A DNA stretch of 5,459 bases from Methylococcaceae bacterium (GCA_030618325.1 JAUXDP010000218.1:1-5459); one strand, 5' to 3'; counted from the first letter of the stretch, positions 1 to 5,459 are shown. Translations and numbers: made by a program. The notes: a model not told the origin generated them from the letters alone.

Positions 1-2414
1 TCTCCGGAGAGATTGGATTTAACAAACAGATTTTGATAAGTCGGCTCTATAGACTGGGTGACACCACAAATATTGGAAATCGTTGCCGTTGGCGCAATCG
101 CCATAGTATTGGAATTACGAATACCCACCGTTTTAATCCGGTCACGTAAATTTTCCCAATCGAATGTCTGAGAGTCATCCATTTGCAAATATTTACCTCG
201 GCTTTCCTGCAACATAGTGATGGAATCAATCGGCAGTACACCTTGACTCCAAAGCGAACCTTCAAATGTTGAATAGCTGCCCCGCTCTTCGGCCAGGTCG
301 GACGATGCTTTCAGAGCAAAATAGCTGATCGCTTCCATGGAACGATCGGCAAATTCCACAGCCTGCTCTGACCCATAGGCAATACGCATGGTATATAAAG
401 CATCTTGAAATCCCATTAACCCCAGGCCGACTGGACGGTGGCGTAAATTAGCCTTGCGTGCTTGCGGAACACTGTAAAAGTTGTAATCAATCACATTGTC
501 CAACATGCGCATAGCGGTGTTGATGGTTCTTTCAAGCTTGGACATATCCAGCCCATCTTCGTTAAGATGCGCTGACAGATTAATCGAGCCTAGGTTACAA
601 ACCGCAATCTCGCTGTCCGAAGTATTAAGGGTAATTTCCGTACATAGATTGGAACTATGCACCACGCCCACATGCTGCTGTGGTGAACGTAAATTACACG
701 GATCTTTAAAGGTAATCCACGGATGCCCTGTTTCAAACAACATCGACAACATTTTCCGCCATAGCGTCAGTGCCGGTATTTTTTTGAAGTTTTTAATCTC
801 GCCTCGCTCGGCTTTTTCTTCATATTGGCAATAAGCCTGTTCAAATTCCAGGCCATATAAATCATGCAAGTCTGGTGTTTCTTCCGGTGAAAACAACGTC
901 CATTCTGTTTCTTCAGCCACCCGCTTCATAAATAAATCAGGCACCCAGTTTGCGGTATTCATATCATGGGTCCGGCGTCGGTCATCACCGGTGTTTTTAC
1001 GCAAGTCCAGAAATTCTTCTATATCCAGATGCCAGGTTTCCAGGTAAGCACACATTGCCCCTTTGCGTTTACCGCCTTGGTTGACCGCAACAGCTGTATC
1101 ATTAGCCACTTTCAAAAAAGGCACCACGCCCTGTGATTTACCATTCGTTCCTTTAATATGTGAACCCATCGCCCGAACCCGAGTCCAGTCATTACCCAAG
1201 CCACCGGCATATTTGGACAACATGGCATCATCTTTGATTGCACTGAAAATGCCATCCAAATTATCGGGCACAGTGGTCAAATAACAAGATGATAATTGTG
1301 GGCGCAGTGTTCCTGAATTAAACAAAGTTGGCGTAGAACTCATAAAATCGAAACTGGAAAGTAGATTATAAAACTCGATAGTGCGAGCCTCTCTATCGAT
1401 TTCGTTAATTGCCAAACCCATCGCCACGCGCATAAAAAAGGCCTGAGGCAATTCAAAACGGGTTTCATCATGATGAATAAAATAACGATCGTATAAGGTT
1501 TGCAATCCTAGATAATTAAATTGCAGGTCTCGTTCCGGTTTCAGTGCTTTACCCAATGCAGCCAGATCATATTGGCTTAGGGTGCGATCCAATAGCTCCA
1601 GTTCCGCACCACGGTGTATAAAATCGGCAAAATATTCTGCATAACGTTTGGTCATTTCTTGCTGAGTAGCCTCAACAGCATTACCCTGATCTAAATAGGT
1701 CAAGGCTTCACTTCGCATGTTATCCAGTAATAGTCGCGCGGATACAAAAGAATAATTCGGCTCCTTTTCTATCTGAGTACGGGTACTCATGATCAGGGTT
1801 GGAATAATATCTTTCTCCGGAACCCCATCAAACAAATTACGGGAAGTTTCAGTCAGAATAAATGCCTGATCAACATTCTCCAAACCTTTACACGCATCTG
1901 CGATAATTTTTTTCAGGCGTTTAAAATTGAGAGGCTTACGGCTACCATCTGGCGCCGTTACCTGAATAACCGATTGCTCCTGCTCTAACTCACCCTGCGG
2001 CTGTGTTTCAGCACGAAGTTTAGCGTGCTCTTCCCGATATAAAACATAAGCTCTAGCCACCTTCTGATACTCACTACGCATCAGCGCCAATTCCACCTGA
2101 TCCTGAATATCTTCAATATGAACCGTGCCACCACTAGGCAAACGCCGTGTCAACGCAGTTTCAATCTGCTCCGTTAACTGAGCAACCGTTTCATGGATTC
2201 GTCTGCTGGCTGCCGCATTGCCCCCTTCTATCGCAAGAAAAGCTTTGGTTATCGCAACAGAAATTTTATTGGCATCAAAGGCGGTGACTTTGCCATTTCG
2301 CCTGATGACGCGAACTTCACCAGGCGCAACGGCCTGAATATCCGGTGATGCTGTCGTTGGCTCCGGAATTGTTAATTGCGGTGTAGTTTCAGTAATTGAT
2401 GATTCTGTTTCCAT
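1..2414 (-). CDS. nrdA: Ribonucleoside-diphosphate reductase large (alpha) subunit, class I, 3' end cut by window
   Basis: NrdA reduces ribonucleoside diphosphates to deoxyribonucleotides in the cytoplasm, together with the radical-carrying NrdB. The frame is open from ATG at 2414 to the window edge, giving 804 codons. After a Thr/Pro/Ser-rich leader (residues 1-33) comes an ATP-cone (about 34-135, RRNGKV and NKI motifs), then a second, degenerate cone (about 149-235), as in Pseudomonas NrdA. The barrel follows. C377 (in LSSCYL) and C606 (in EIAVC) match the redox pair C225/C462 of the E. coli enzyme. N589-L-C591-T-E593 matches the catalytic N437/C439/E441, and the C377-C591 spacing of 214 equals E. 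coli's. QGGKRKG (446-452) lies at specificity loop 2. The visible part ends in YVKSNLSG-like residues (LFVKSNLSG). Roughly 150 residues are missing, including the radical-transfer tyrosine pair and the C-terminal cysteines. A GGAGG lies four bases before the start. No frameshift was seen. Confidence 0.97.
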   Translation of the reverse strand, partial: METESSITETTPQLTIPEPTTASPDIQAVAPGEVRVIRRNGKVTAFDANKISVAITKAFLAIEGGNAAASRRIHETVAQLTEQIETALTRRLPSGGTVHIEDIQDQVELALMRSEYQKVARAYVLYREEHAKLRAETQPQGELEQEQSVIQVTAPDGSRKPLNFKRLKKIIADACKGLENVDQAFILTETSRNLFDGVPEKDIIPTLIMSTRTQIEKEPNYSFVSARLLLDNMRSEALTYLDQGNAVEATQQEMTKRYAEYFADFIHRGAELELLDRTLSQYDLAALGKALKPERDLQFNYLGLQTLYDRYFIHHDETRFELPQAFFMRVAMGLAINEIDREARTIEFYNLLSSFDFMSSTPTLFNSGTLRPQLSSCYLTTVPDNLDGIFSAIKDDAMLSKYAGGLGNDWTRVRAMGSHIKGTNGKSQGVVPFLKVANDTAVAVNQGGKRKGAMCAYLETWHLDIEEFLDLRKNTGDDRRRTHDMNTANWVPDLFMKRVAEETEWTLFSPEETPDLHDLYGLEFEQAYCQYEEKAERGEIKNFKKIPALTLWRKMLSMLFETGHPWITFKDPCNLRSPQQHVGVVHSSNLCTEITLNTSDSEIAVCNLGSINLSAHLNEDGLDMSKLERTINTAMRMLDNVIDYNFYSVPQARKANLRHRPVGLGLMGFQDALYTMRIAYGSEQAVEFADRSMEAISYFALKASSDLAEERGSYSTFEGSLWSQGVLPIDSITMLQESRGKYLQMDDSQTFDWENLRDRIKTVGIRNSNTMAIAPTATISNICGVTQSIEPTYQNLFVKSNLSG

Positions 2415-2418
2415 AATT

Positions 2419-2423
2419 CCTCC
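2419..2423 (-). promoter_or_regulatory. Ribosome binding site of nrdA
   Basis: On the minus strand GGAGG sits four bases upstream of the ATG at 2414. It is the only strong Shine-Dalgarno match seen near the start, and it supports keeping the Thr/Pro-rich N-terminal extension in the protein. Confidence 0.8.
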
Positions 2424-2526
2424 GATAAATCCAATTTTCGATCTGACAACTTCAGTTAGAATGCGCTTCGTACTGACCATTCCTGACCCTAAGGTGGTTT
2501 GGTTAAATAAATATACTTTAGTGCTT

Positions 2527-2535
2527 TGGTATAAT
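2527..2535 (+). promoter_or_regulatory. Orphan extended -10 element on the plus strand
   Basis: TGGTATAAT is a perfect extended -10 (TGN plus TATAAT) pointing away from nrdA, with no recognisable -35 at 17 bases. A transcript from it would run antisense to the nrdA leader and then towards the permease gene at 2983. No terminator or reading frame follows closely, so its activity is uncertain. Confidence 0.25.
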
Positions 2536-2644
2536 TTGTAGTTGTTTCTTAAGATGGCAAATTAAAAAACCTCTTACATCCAATATGTTACAGTTTTCAT
2601 TTTCTAAATATTGCATGTTTTTTATACAACACAACCTCTGACCT

Positions 2645-2688
2645 AAGAGCAACTGTGTAAACTATCACATTTAATCCTTACTGCTCTT
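2645..2688 (-). repeat. 7-bp inverted repeat at the start of the predicted nrdA leader
   Basis: AAGAGCA (2645-2651) and TGCTCTT (2682-2688) are perfect inverse complements separated by 30 bases. In an nrdA transcript starting near 2691 they would pair right at the 5' end and form a long-loop hairpin. There is no U-tract, so it is not a terminator. Its role is unknown and it could be chance. Confidence 0.3.
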
Positions 2689-2697
2689 CCCGAATGA

Positions 2698-2726
2698 ATT
2701 GTACCACCATATTGTGTTTAAGTTAA
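2698..2726 (-). promoter_or_regulatory. Candidate sigma-70 promoter of nrdA
   Basis: On the minus strand TTAACT (2726-2721, 4 of 6 to TTGACA) is followed after 17 bases by TACAAT (2703-2698, 5 of 6 to TATAAT). Transcription would start near 2691, giving a leader of about 275 nt. The NrdR-like box at 2702-2717 covers the spacer and touches the -10, and the second box lies just upstream of the -35, which is the expected geometry for repression. The region is AT-rich, so other promoters are possible, for example TTGCTC with a 17-base spacer to TTGTAT further downstream. Confidence 0.45.
2702..2717. promoter_or_regulatory. NrdR box-like site 1 (promoter-proximal)
   Basis: The 16-mer matches the NrdR-box consensus acaCwAtATaTwGtgt at 11 of 16 positions, with the right half (ATATTGTGT) perfect and the left half poor. 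It lies between the candidate -10 and -35 of nrdA. NrdR is the zinc-finger/ATP-cone repressor of ribonucleotide reductase genes in most bacteria. The call rests on the consensus plus the exact 31-bp spacing to the second site. Confidence 0.6.
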
Positions 2727-2732
2727 AAAAAA

Positions 2733-2748
2733 ACCCAACATAGTGTGT
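2733..2748. promoter_or_regulatory. NrdR box-like site 2 (promoter-distal)
   Basis: The 16-mer acccaacatagtgtgt matches the NrdR-box consensus at 13 of 16 positions. It starts exactly 31 bp from site 1, about three helical turns, which is the usual spacing of paired NrdR boxes, and sits just upstream of the candidate nrdA -35. Shifting the alignment two bases to the left lowers the match to 11 and breaks the spacing, so this register is preferred. Confidence 0.65.
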
Positions 2749-2755
2749 TAAAAGC

Positions 2756-2764
2756 TGTGTATAA
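2756..2764 (-). promoter_or_regulatory. DnaA box (TTATACACA)
   Basis: The minus strand reads TTATACACA, a perfect match to the DnaA consensus TTATNCACA. It lies eight bases from NrdR site 2, on the upstream side of the nrdA promoter. In E. coli the nrdAB promoter is known to bind DnaA, so a box here is plausible as a link between replication initiation and dNTP supply. A single 9-mer can occur by chance in AT-rich DNA. Confidence 0.5.
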
Positions 2765-2792
2765 CTTGTCTACTTTGGCATTGAAAATGAAT

Positions 2793-2801
2793 TTTTCCAC
2801 A
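2793..2801 (+). promoter_or_regulatory. DnaA box-like site (TTTTCCACA)
   Basis: The plus strand reads TTTTCCACA, one mismatch from TTATCCACA. It faces opposite to the perfect box at 2756-2764, about 37 bases away. It is a weaker call, kept because of its position next to that box. Confidence 0.35.
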
Positions 2802-2906
2802 TAAATTCAAAACCTTAATGCGATTAAAAAAAACACACTTACCACACTATTTTTTCACCGAAAAAAACAACACTACACTCAAAATCAGATAATAATCCTG
2901 AAAAAT

Positions 2907-2934
2907 TTTCGATTTCATTTAGAATCATTAGAAT
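2907..2934 (+). promoter_or_regulatory. Weak candidate promoter of the AI-2E permease gene
   Basis: TTTCGA (2907-2912, 3 of 6) is followed after 16 bases by TAGAAT (2929-2934, 5 of 6), which would give a leader of about 40 nt before the ATG at 2983. TTAGAAT is repeated at 2919-2925 and 2928-2934. No clear Shine-Dalgarno precedes the ATG; only GGAT about nine bases upstream is visible, so translation may be modest. Confidence 0.25.
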
Positions 2935-2982
2935 ATGCAAAATTCTGGAAAAAATAGTTGAACGACGCGGATAATTACAACA

Positions 2983-4080
2983 ATGAATGCTCAACCAGAG
3001 ACCACAAACACTAGGTTTTTTACCACTCTAATCAAGCGCATCCTGCCAGATTCACAGGCTGTAGCATTAGCCTTGATTCTACTAGTCGGCTTCCTATCTA
3101 TTTATTTCCTTGCCGATATTTTAATGCCAGTGTTAGTGGCTGTTGTTATCGCTTACTTACTGGAAGGCATCATTTATAAAGCAGAAAACTGGAAGATACC
3201 CCGATTTATCGCTGTAACCCTGGTTTTTTCCGTGTTTATGGCCGGCCTGATTTTTTTACTGCTGATTTTGATGCCCATACTGTATGAACAAACCTTGCAG
3301 TTGGTTCAACACACCCCGGCCATGATTAGATCAATACAGGAAGAAATATTACGTTTGCCGGAACTCTATCCGCAGTTAATTTCAGAAGACAAGTTGAGAT
3401 CCATTTTATTTTCATCGCAGAAGGAAATACTAAACTACAGCCAGGAATTATTAAGCTTTTCTGCTGCTTCAGTATTGAGCCTGGTTACAGCAATGGTTTA
3501 TCTCATTCTAGTACCCATGTTGGTATTTTTCTTTATGAAAGATAAACACAGCCTAGTCGAATGGACTGGCCAGCTCATGCCGAAAGACAGGCATTTATCA
3601 CTGCAGGTTTGGCGAGAAGTAGATGAACAAATTGCAAATTACGTGCGAGGAAAATTTGTAGAAGTTCTACTTCTCGGGGTTGTCAGTTATATAACCTTTT
3701 CACTGCTTGGATTAAATTATGCCATGTTACTTGCAGTCTTTATGGGTTTACAGGCCATAATTCCTTATGTCGGCGCCACTCTAGTAACTTTTCCGGTAAT
3801 TACTGTCGCCTATTTCCAATGGGGTATTAGTGCCGATCAATTCATGTATGTGTCGATTGCCTATGCAATTATTCAAGCTATAGATGGAGTTGTCCTGGTT
3901 CCTTTGTTATTTTCTGAAGCCGTCAATTTACATCCTATTGCCATTATTGTTGCGATATTGTTTTTTGGTGGTTTATGGGGGTTTTGGGGCGTATTCTTCG
4001 CTATACCTCTAGCCACACTAGTTAAAGCGGTACTTAATGCCTGGCCTAGAAACGGTGAAGAAAAACTAATTCATAATTAA
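2983..4080 (+). CDS. AI-2E family (PerM/TqsA-like) inner-membrane transporter
   Basis: This 365-residue polytopic membrane protein has the usual length and layout of the AI-2E/PerM family. Hydrophobic segments lie near residues 26-44, 46-64, 74-98, 163-185, 224-243, 246-279, 287-308 and 318-350. A soluble, mostly helical insert spans about 100-160. Family motifs are visible: NYVRGKF (219-224 region), the IPYVG turn (260-263 region) that breaks a membrane helix, and the C-terminal LHPIAIIVAILFFGGLWG-type segment (316-332) followed by FAIPLATLVK. Known members include E. coli TqsA, linked to autoinducer-2 export, and others reported as sodium/proton antiporters, so the substrate cannot be read from sequence. 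The gene lies next to bcp, as in Pseudomonas, but here converges on it with a four-base overlap. The ATG at 2983 gives a hydrophilic N-terminus with no signal peptide; the RBS is weak. Confidence 0.9.
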   Translation: MNAQPETTNTRFFTTLIKRILPDSQAVALALILLVGFLSIYFLADILMPVLVAVVIAYLLEGIIYKAENWKIPRFIAVTLVFSVFMAGLIFLLLILMPILYEQTLQLVQHTPAMIRSIQEEILRLPELYPQLISEDKLRSILFSSQKEILNYSQELLSFSAASVLSLVTAMVYLILVPMLVFFFMKDKHSLVEWTGQLMPKDRHLSLQVWREVDEQIANYVRGKFVEVLLLGVVSYITFSLLGLNYAMLLAVFMGLQAIIPYVGATLVTFPVITVAYFQWGISADQFMYVSIAYAIIQAIDGVVLVPLLFSEAVNLHPIAIIVAILFFGGLWGFWGVFFAIPLATLVKAVLNAWPRNGEEKLIHN

Positions 4081-4550
4081 CCTCCTAATTCTCTCACCGC
4101 CTGCAATACTTCTTCAATATGTTCTTTAAGCTTAACTTTACGCCATTCCTGAACCAGAACGCCTTGCCGGTCAATTAAAAAAGTACTGCGCACAATACCC
4201 ATTGCCTTTTTGCCAAACATATTTTTCATTTTGATAACATCGAATAGCTGGCACAGCTCCTCATCCGAATCACTCAATAAATCAAACGGAAATTCCTGCT
4301 TAGCTTTAAAATTCTCATGGCTTTTAAGGCTGTCACGCGAAACACCCAAAATCTCGGTATCCAGTGCGGCAAACTGGCTATAGTGGTCTCTAAAGCCCTG
4401 GCCTTCTTTGATGCATCCGGGGGTATTATCTTTGGGATAAAAATAAAGGATCAGATTTTTGCCTTTATAGTCAGAAAGTTTTATGGATTTATCACCAGTG
4501 GCACTAGCTGCGAAATCTGGGACAGAATGGCCTACGCTTAAATTTGTCAT
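4077..4550 (-). CDS. bcp: Thioredoxin-dependent peroxiredoxin, BCP/PrxQ family
   Basis: This 157-residue cytoplasmic peroxiredoxin reduces hydrogen peroxide and organic hydroperoxides, normally using thioredoxin. The peroxidatic motif YPKDNTPGC places T43 and C46 at the active site, and R121 in GIVRSTFLID is the conserved arginine. The segment VSRDSLKSHENFKAKQ (70-85) and C100 in ELCQLFDV fit the Pseudomonas-like BCP group. The residue after C46 is isoleucine where threonine is usual. Position 51, where E. coli BCP has its resolving cysteine, is Gln, and no cysteine lies about 36 residues after C46 as in Xylella PrxQ. The only other cysteine is C100, so the enzyme may work as a 1-Cys type. 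The start at 4550 fits the family N-terminus; AGG nine bases upstream is a weak RBS. Its stop overlaps the permease stop. Confidence 0.95.
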   Translation of the reverse strand: MTNLSVGHSVPDFAASATGDKSIKLSDYKGKNLILYFYPKDNTPGCIKEGQGFRDHYSQFAALDTEILGVSRDSLKSHENFKAKQEFPFDLLSDSDEELCQLFDVIKMKNMFGKKAMGIVRSTFLIDRQGVLVQEWRKVKLKEHIEEVLQAVRELGG

Positions 4551-4554
4551 GCAA

Positions 4555-4583
4555 ATAACCTATTTTAGAATGAATCAGGTTAT
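4555..4583. promoter_or_regulatory. Operator-like inverted repeat directly upstream of bcp
   Basis: ATAACCT (4555-4561) and AGGTTAT (4577-4583) are perfect 7-bp inverse complements whose centres lie 22 bp apart, about two helical turns. A further ACCT follows at 4584-4587. The repeat ends five bases before the bcp ATG. On the minus strand the loop contains TAAAAT (4567-4562), a possible -10 for bcp with only a weak -35 (TTCAAG, 18-base spacer). A dimeric regulator bound here would block transcription or translation start. The regulator is not identifiable. Confidence 0.35.
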
Positions 4584-4591
4584 ACCTTGAA

Positions 4592-4606
4592 TCACTATTA
4601 TTGTGA
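4592..4606. repeat. 15-bp imperfect palindrome upstream of bcp
   Basis: TCACTATTATTGTGA is symmetric apart from one internal pair around its central base: arms TCACTAT and ATTGTGA match at 6 of 7. It lies 42-56 bases upstream of the bcp ATG, just outside the 7-bp repeat, where an activator or repressor site might sit. It does not match the FNR or Fur consensus well, so no regulator is assigned. Confidence 0.3.
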
Positions 4607-4713
4607 TGCGAAGTATATGTACGCTGACAGCATATCACTAAGATAAGTAACAAACTAACTACTTTAACACTTATGGAAAAACCAACTCAGTTAGGTGGCT
4701 ATGCAAAGTATAC

Positions 4714-4736
4714 AAAAAAGGCTCCATTTAGGAGCC
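4714..4736 (-). terminator. Rho-independent terminator of the PEP-CTERM gene
   Basis: On the minus strand GGCTCC, a five-base loop TAAAT and GGAGCC form a perfect 6-bp GC-rich stem, followed directly by six T residues. It lies 32 bases after the TGA at 4769. The U-tract is on the minus-strand side, so it serves the PEP-CTERM gene and should limit read-through into bcp. Confidence 0.85.
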
Positions 4737-4768
4737 CATTAAGAAGAAAGAGAAATCCATTATGAATT

Positions 4769-5458
4769 TCAGGCCATCAGTACAGGATTTTGCTGCTTCT
4801 TGTTAAAGAAAAATCCAGCGAAACTAGCCAACATTAGCATCAAAGTGGCTGGAGTAGGAACTGTTCTCAAATTATCCAAAACTAAATCTGATGCGTCATC
4901 ACCCTCAATTTCTAATGAAATAGCGTTTACTGACTCAAAGTCAAAACCCATGTCACCCGTAAACAGATCAAAAGCCACTGCCTGAACACCCACCCCCGCA
5001 CCAGATAGCGTGTACTTGACTGCATTACCCAAAGTGTCTAAAACTGAGAAAGTTAAATTCACCTCACCTTGGTCGATTCTAAAAATATCAAAACTAAATA
5101 CGCTAAAATCCCTTCCATCTGTGAGATCTATTCCTCCCAAACCAGCTCCATTTGCATCCCAAGTAATTGTAGATGTAGCTGCAGTTAACGCCTCAGCACT
5201 ATGCGAGTAAACACCGGAATTATAGGTGGCTGAATTGTATACCCGGGCTTTGGCGTCACCTTCGTTTGGATTGGTAATGTCTATTTCTATTTTACGAGAG
5301 CCGCCTATAGCACCGGCATAGTTAATAGTATCTGAGCTTACACCTAGTCCGGTAACCGAATGTGCACCACCATCAAAATTATCAATACTAGCCGCCTGAA
5401 CACCACCCGCTAAAACAATACTGCTCGCCATTATTACACAAGAAATTATCTTTTTCAT
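4769..5458 (-). CDS. Secreted PEP-CTERM sorting domain protein, variant VPTP motif
   Basis: This 229-residue protein has a Sec signal peptide (MKK, hydrophobic core 8-18, likely cleavage after VQA at residue 22) and a tripartite C-terminal sorting signal. The signal is VPTPATL (200-206), a hydrophobic stretch to about residue 218, and the basic pair K220-K221, followed by an eight-residue tail. In the family the motif is usually VPEP and the basic cluster Arg-rich; such tails are recognised by exosortase, which would have to be encoded elsewhere. The middle (about 24-199) is Gly/Asp/Asn/Ser-rich with alternating hydrophobic residues, suggesting a beta-sandwich, and ends in VLDNLRTVPTP as is common in this class. 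The mature protein has no cysteine. Its ligand or function is unknown; PEP-CTERM proteins are generally tied to extracellular polysaccharide. The ATG ends one base from the window edge, so RBS and promoter are not visible. Confidence 0.85.
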   Translation of the reverse strand: MKKIISCVIMASSIVLAGGVQAASIDNFDGGAHSVTGLGVSSDTINYAGAIGGSRKIEIDITNPNEGDAKARVYNSATYNSGVYSHSAEALTAATSTITWDANGAGLGGIDLTDGRDFSVFSFDIFRIDQGEVNLTFSVLDTLGNAVKYTLSGAGVGVQAVAFDLFTGDMGFDFESVNAISLEIEGDDASDLVLDNLRTVPTPATLMLMLASFAGFFFNKKQQNPVLMA

Positions 5459-5459
5459 G

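Larger units (their letters stand above)
2415..2982. other. Divergent AT-rich intergenic control region between nrdA and the AI-2E permease gene
   Basis: This 568-base stretch has no convincing gene. It is clearly richer in A and T than the flanking genes and has several A-tracts (2723-2733, 2825-2833, 2861-2867). From the permease side towards nrdA it holds a weak permease promoter, two DnaA-box-like sites, two NrdR-box-like sites with a promoter between them, and a long stretch that would be the nrdA 5' leader. That leader contains a 7-bp inverted repeat and, on the opposite strand, an extended -10 element. The size and the stacked sites suggest that most of the regulation here serves nrdA. 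Confidence 0.75.
4551..4768. other. Intergenic region: bcp upstream control sequence and PEP-CTERM gene 3' end
   Basis: This 218-base region separates two genes on the minus strand. It holds an intrinsic terminator for the PEP-CTERM gene and then, nearer bcp, a 15-bp palindrome and a 7-bp inverted repeat abutting the bcp start. No reading frame in it is convincing. The terminator implies that bcp has its own promoter here. Confidence 0.6.

Noticed and set aside
47..265. Open frame of 72 codons on the minus strand
   Set aside because: It lies out of frame inside nrdA, whose own frame has strong conserved motifs throughout.
496..834. Open frame of 112 codons on the plus strand
   Set aside because: It is antisense to the nrdA catalytic core, has no RBS and resembles no known family.
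1063..1284. Open frame of 73 codons on the plus strand
   Set aside because: It is a shadow of nrdA on the opposite strand.
2518..2616. Possible 32-codon upstream reading frame in the nrdA leader (minus strand, ATG at 2616)
   Set aside because: It has no Shine-Dalgarno and no recognisable peptide pattern, and short frames of this size are expected by chance.
2900..2946. Short palindromes GAAAAATTTTC (2900-2910) and AGAAT...ATTCT (2930-2946) near the permease promoter
   Set aside because: They are short, AT-only or imperfect, and expected by chance at this composition; no regulator consensus fits.
2415..2982. Replication origin, because of DnaA boxes and AT richness
   Set aside because: Only one perfect and one near box are present, and the neighbours are not origin-associated genes (no dnaA, dnaN, gidA or parA).
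4317..4541. Open frame of 74 codons on the plus strand
   Set aside because: It is antisense to bcp, and bcp is clearly the real gene.
4800..5210. Two open frames on the plus strand (4800-4985 and 5010-5210)
   Set aside because: Both lie antisense within the PEP-CTERM gene and have Lys/Ser-rich compositions typical of shadow frames.

Overview
The window is an ordinary chromosomal segment from a gammaproteobacterium of moderate to low GC. NrdA, Bcp and the AI-2E permease closely match the Pseudomonas-type versions of these proteins. A PEP-CTERM protein in the same stretch points away from Pseudomonas itself and towards an exopolysaccharide-making aquatic lineage, for example Methylococcales. 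That placement is inference from family distribution, not a proven identity.

Layout: positions 1-2414 (minus strand) hold the first 804 codons of nrdA, the large subunit of class I ribonucleotide reductase; its C-terminus and any nrdB lie beyond the left edge. Positions 2415-2982 are a 568-base AT-rich divergent spacer. It carries two NrdR-box-like sites exactly 31 bp apart around a sigma-70-like promoter for nrdA, two DnaA-box-like sites next to them, and an apparent leader of about 275 nt. Positions 2983-4080 (plus) encode an AI-2E/PerM-family membrane protein. It converges on bcp (4077-4550, minus), a peroxiredoxin, and the two genes overlap by four bases in a shared TTAA. Positions 4551-4768 hold the bcp upstream region, with an inverted repeat next to the start codon, and an intrinsic terminator for the last gene. 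Positions 4769-5458 (minus) encode a secreted protein with a variant PEP-CTERM sorting tail (VPTP instead of VPEP); its start codon lies at the very edge of the window.

Functional links: nrdA supplies deoxyribonucleotides, and its spacer looks wired to both dNTP status (NrdR) and replication initiation (DnaA). Bcp removes peroxides. The permease and bcp are neighbours in other gammaproteobacteria too, but no shared function is evident. The PEP-CTERM gene is a separate unit, cut off from bcp by its own terminator. I found no mobile element, CRISPR array, tRNA or rRNA, and nothing that looks like a wholly new system. The points most worth a second look are the nrdA control region, the bcp operator-like repeat, the apparent 1-Cys Bcp and the variant sorting signal.
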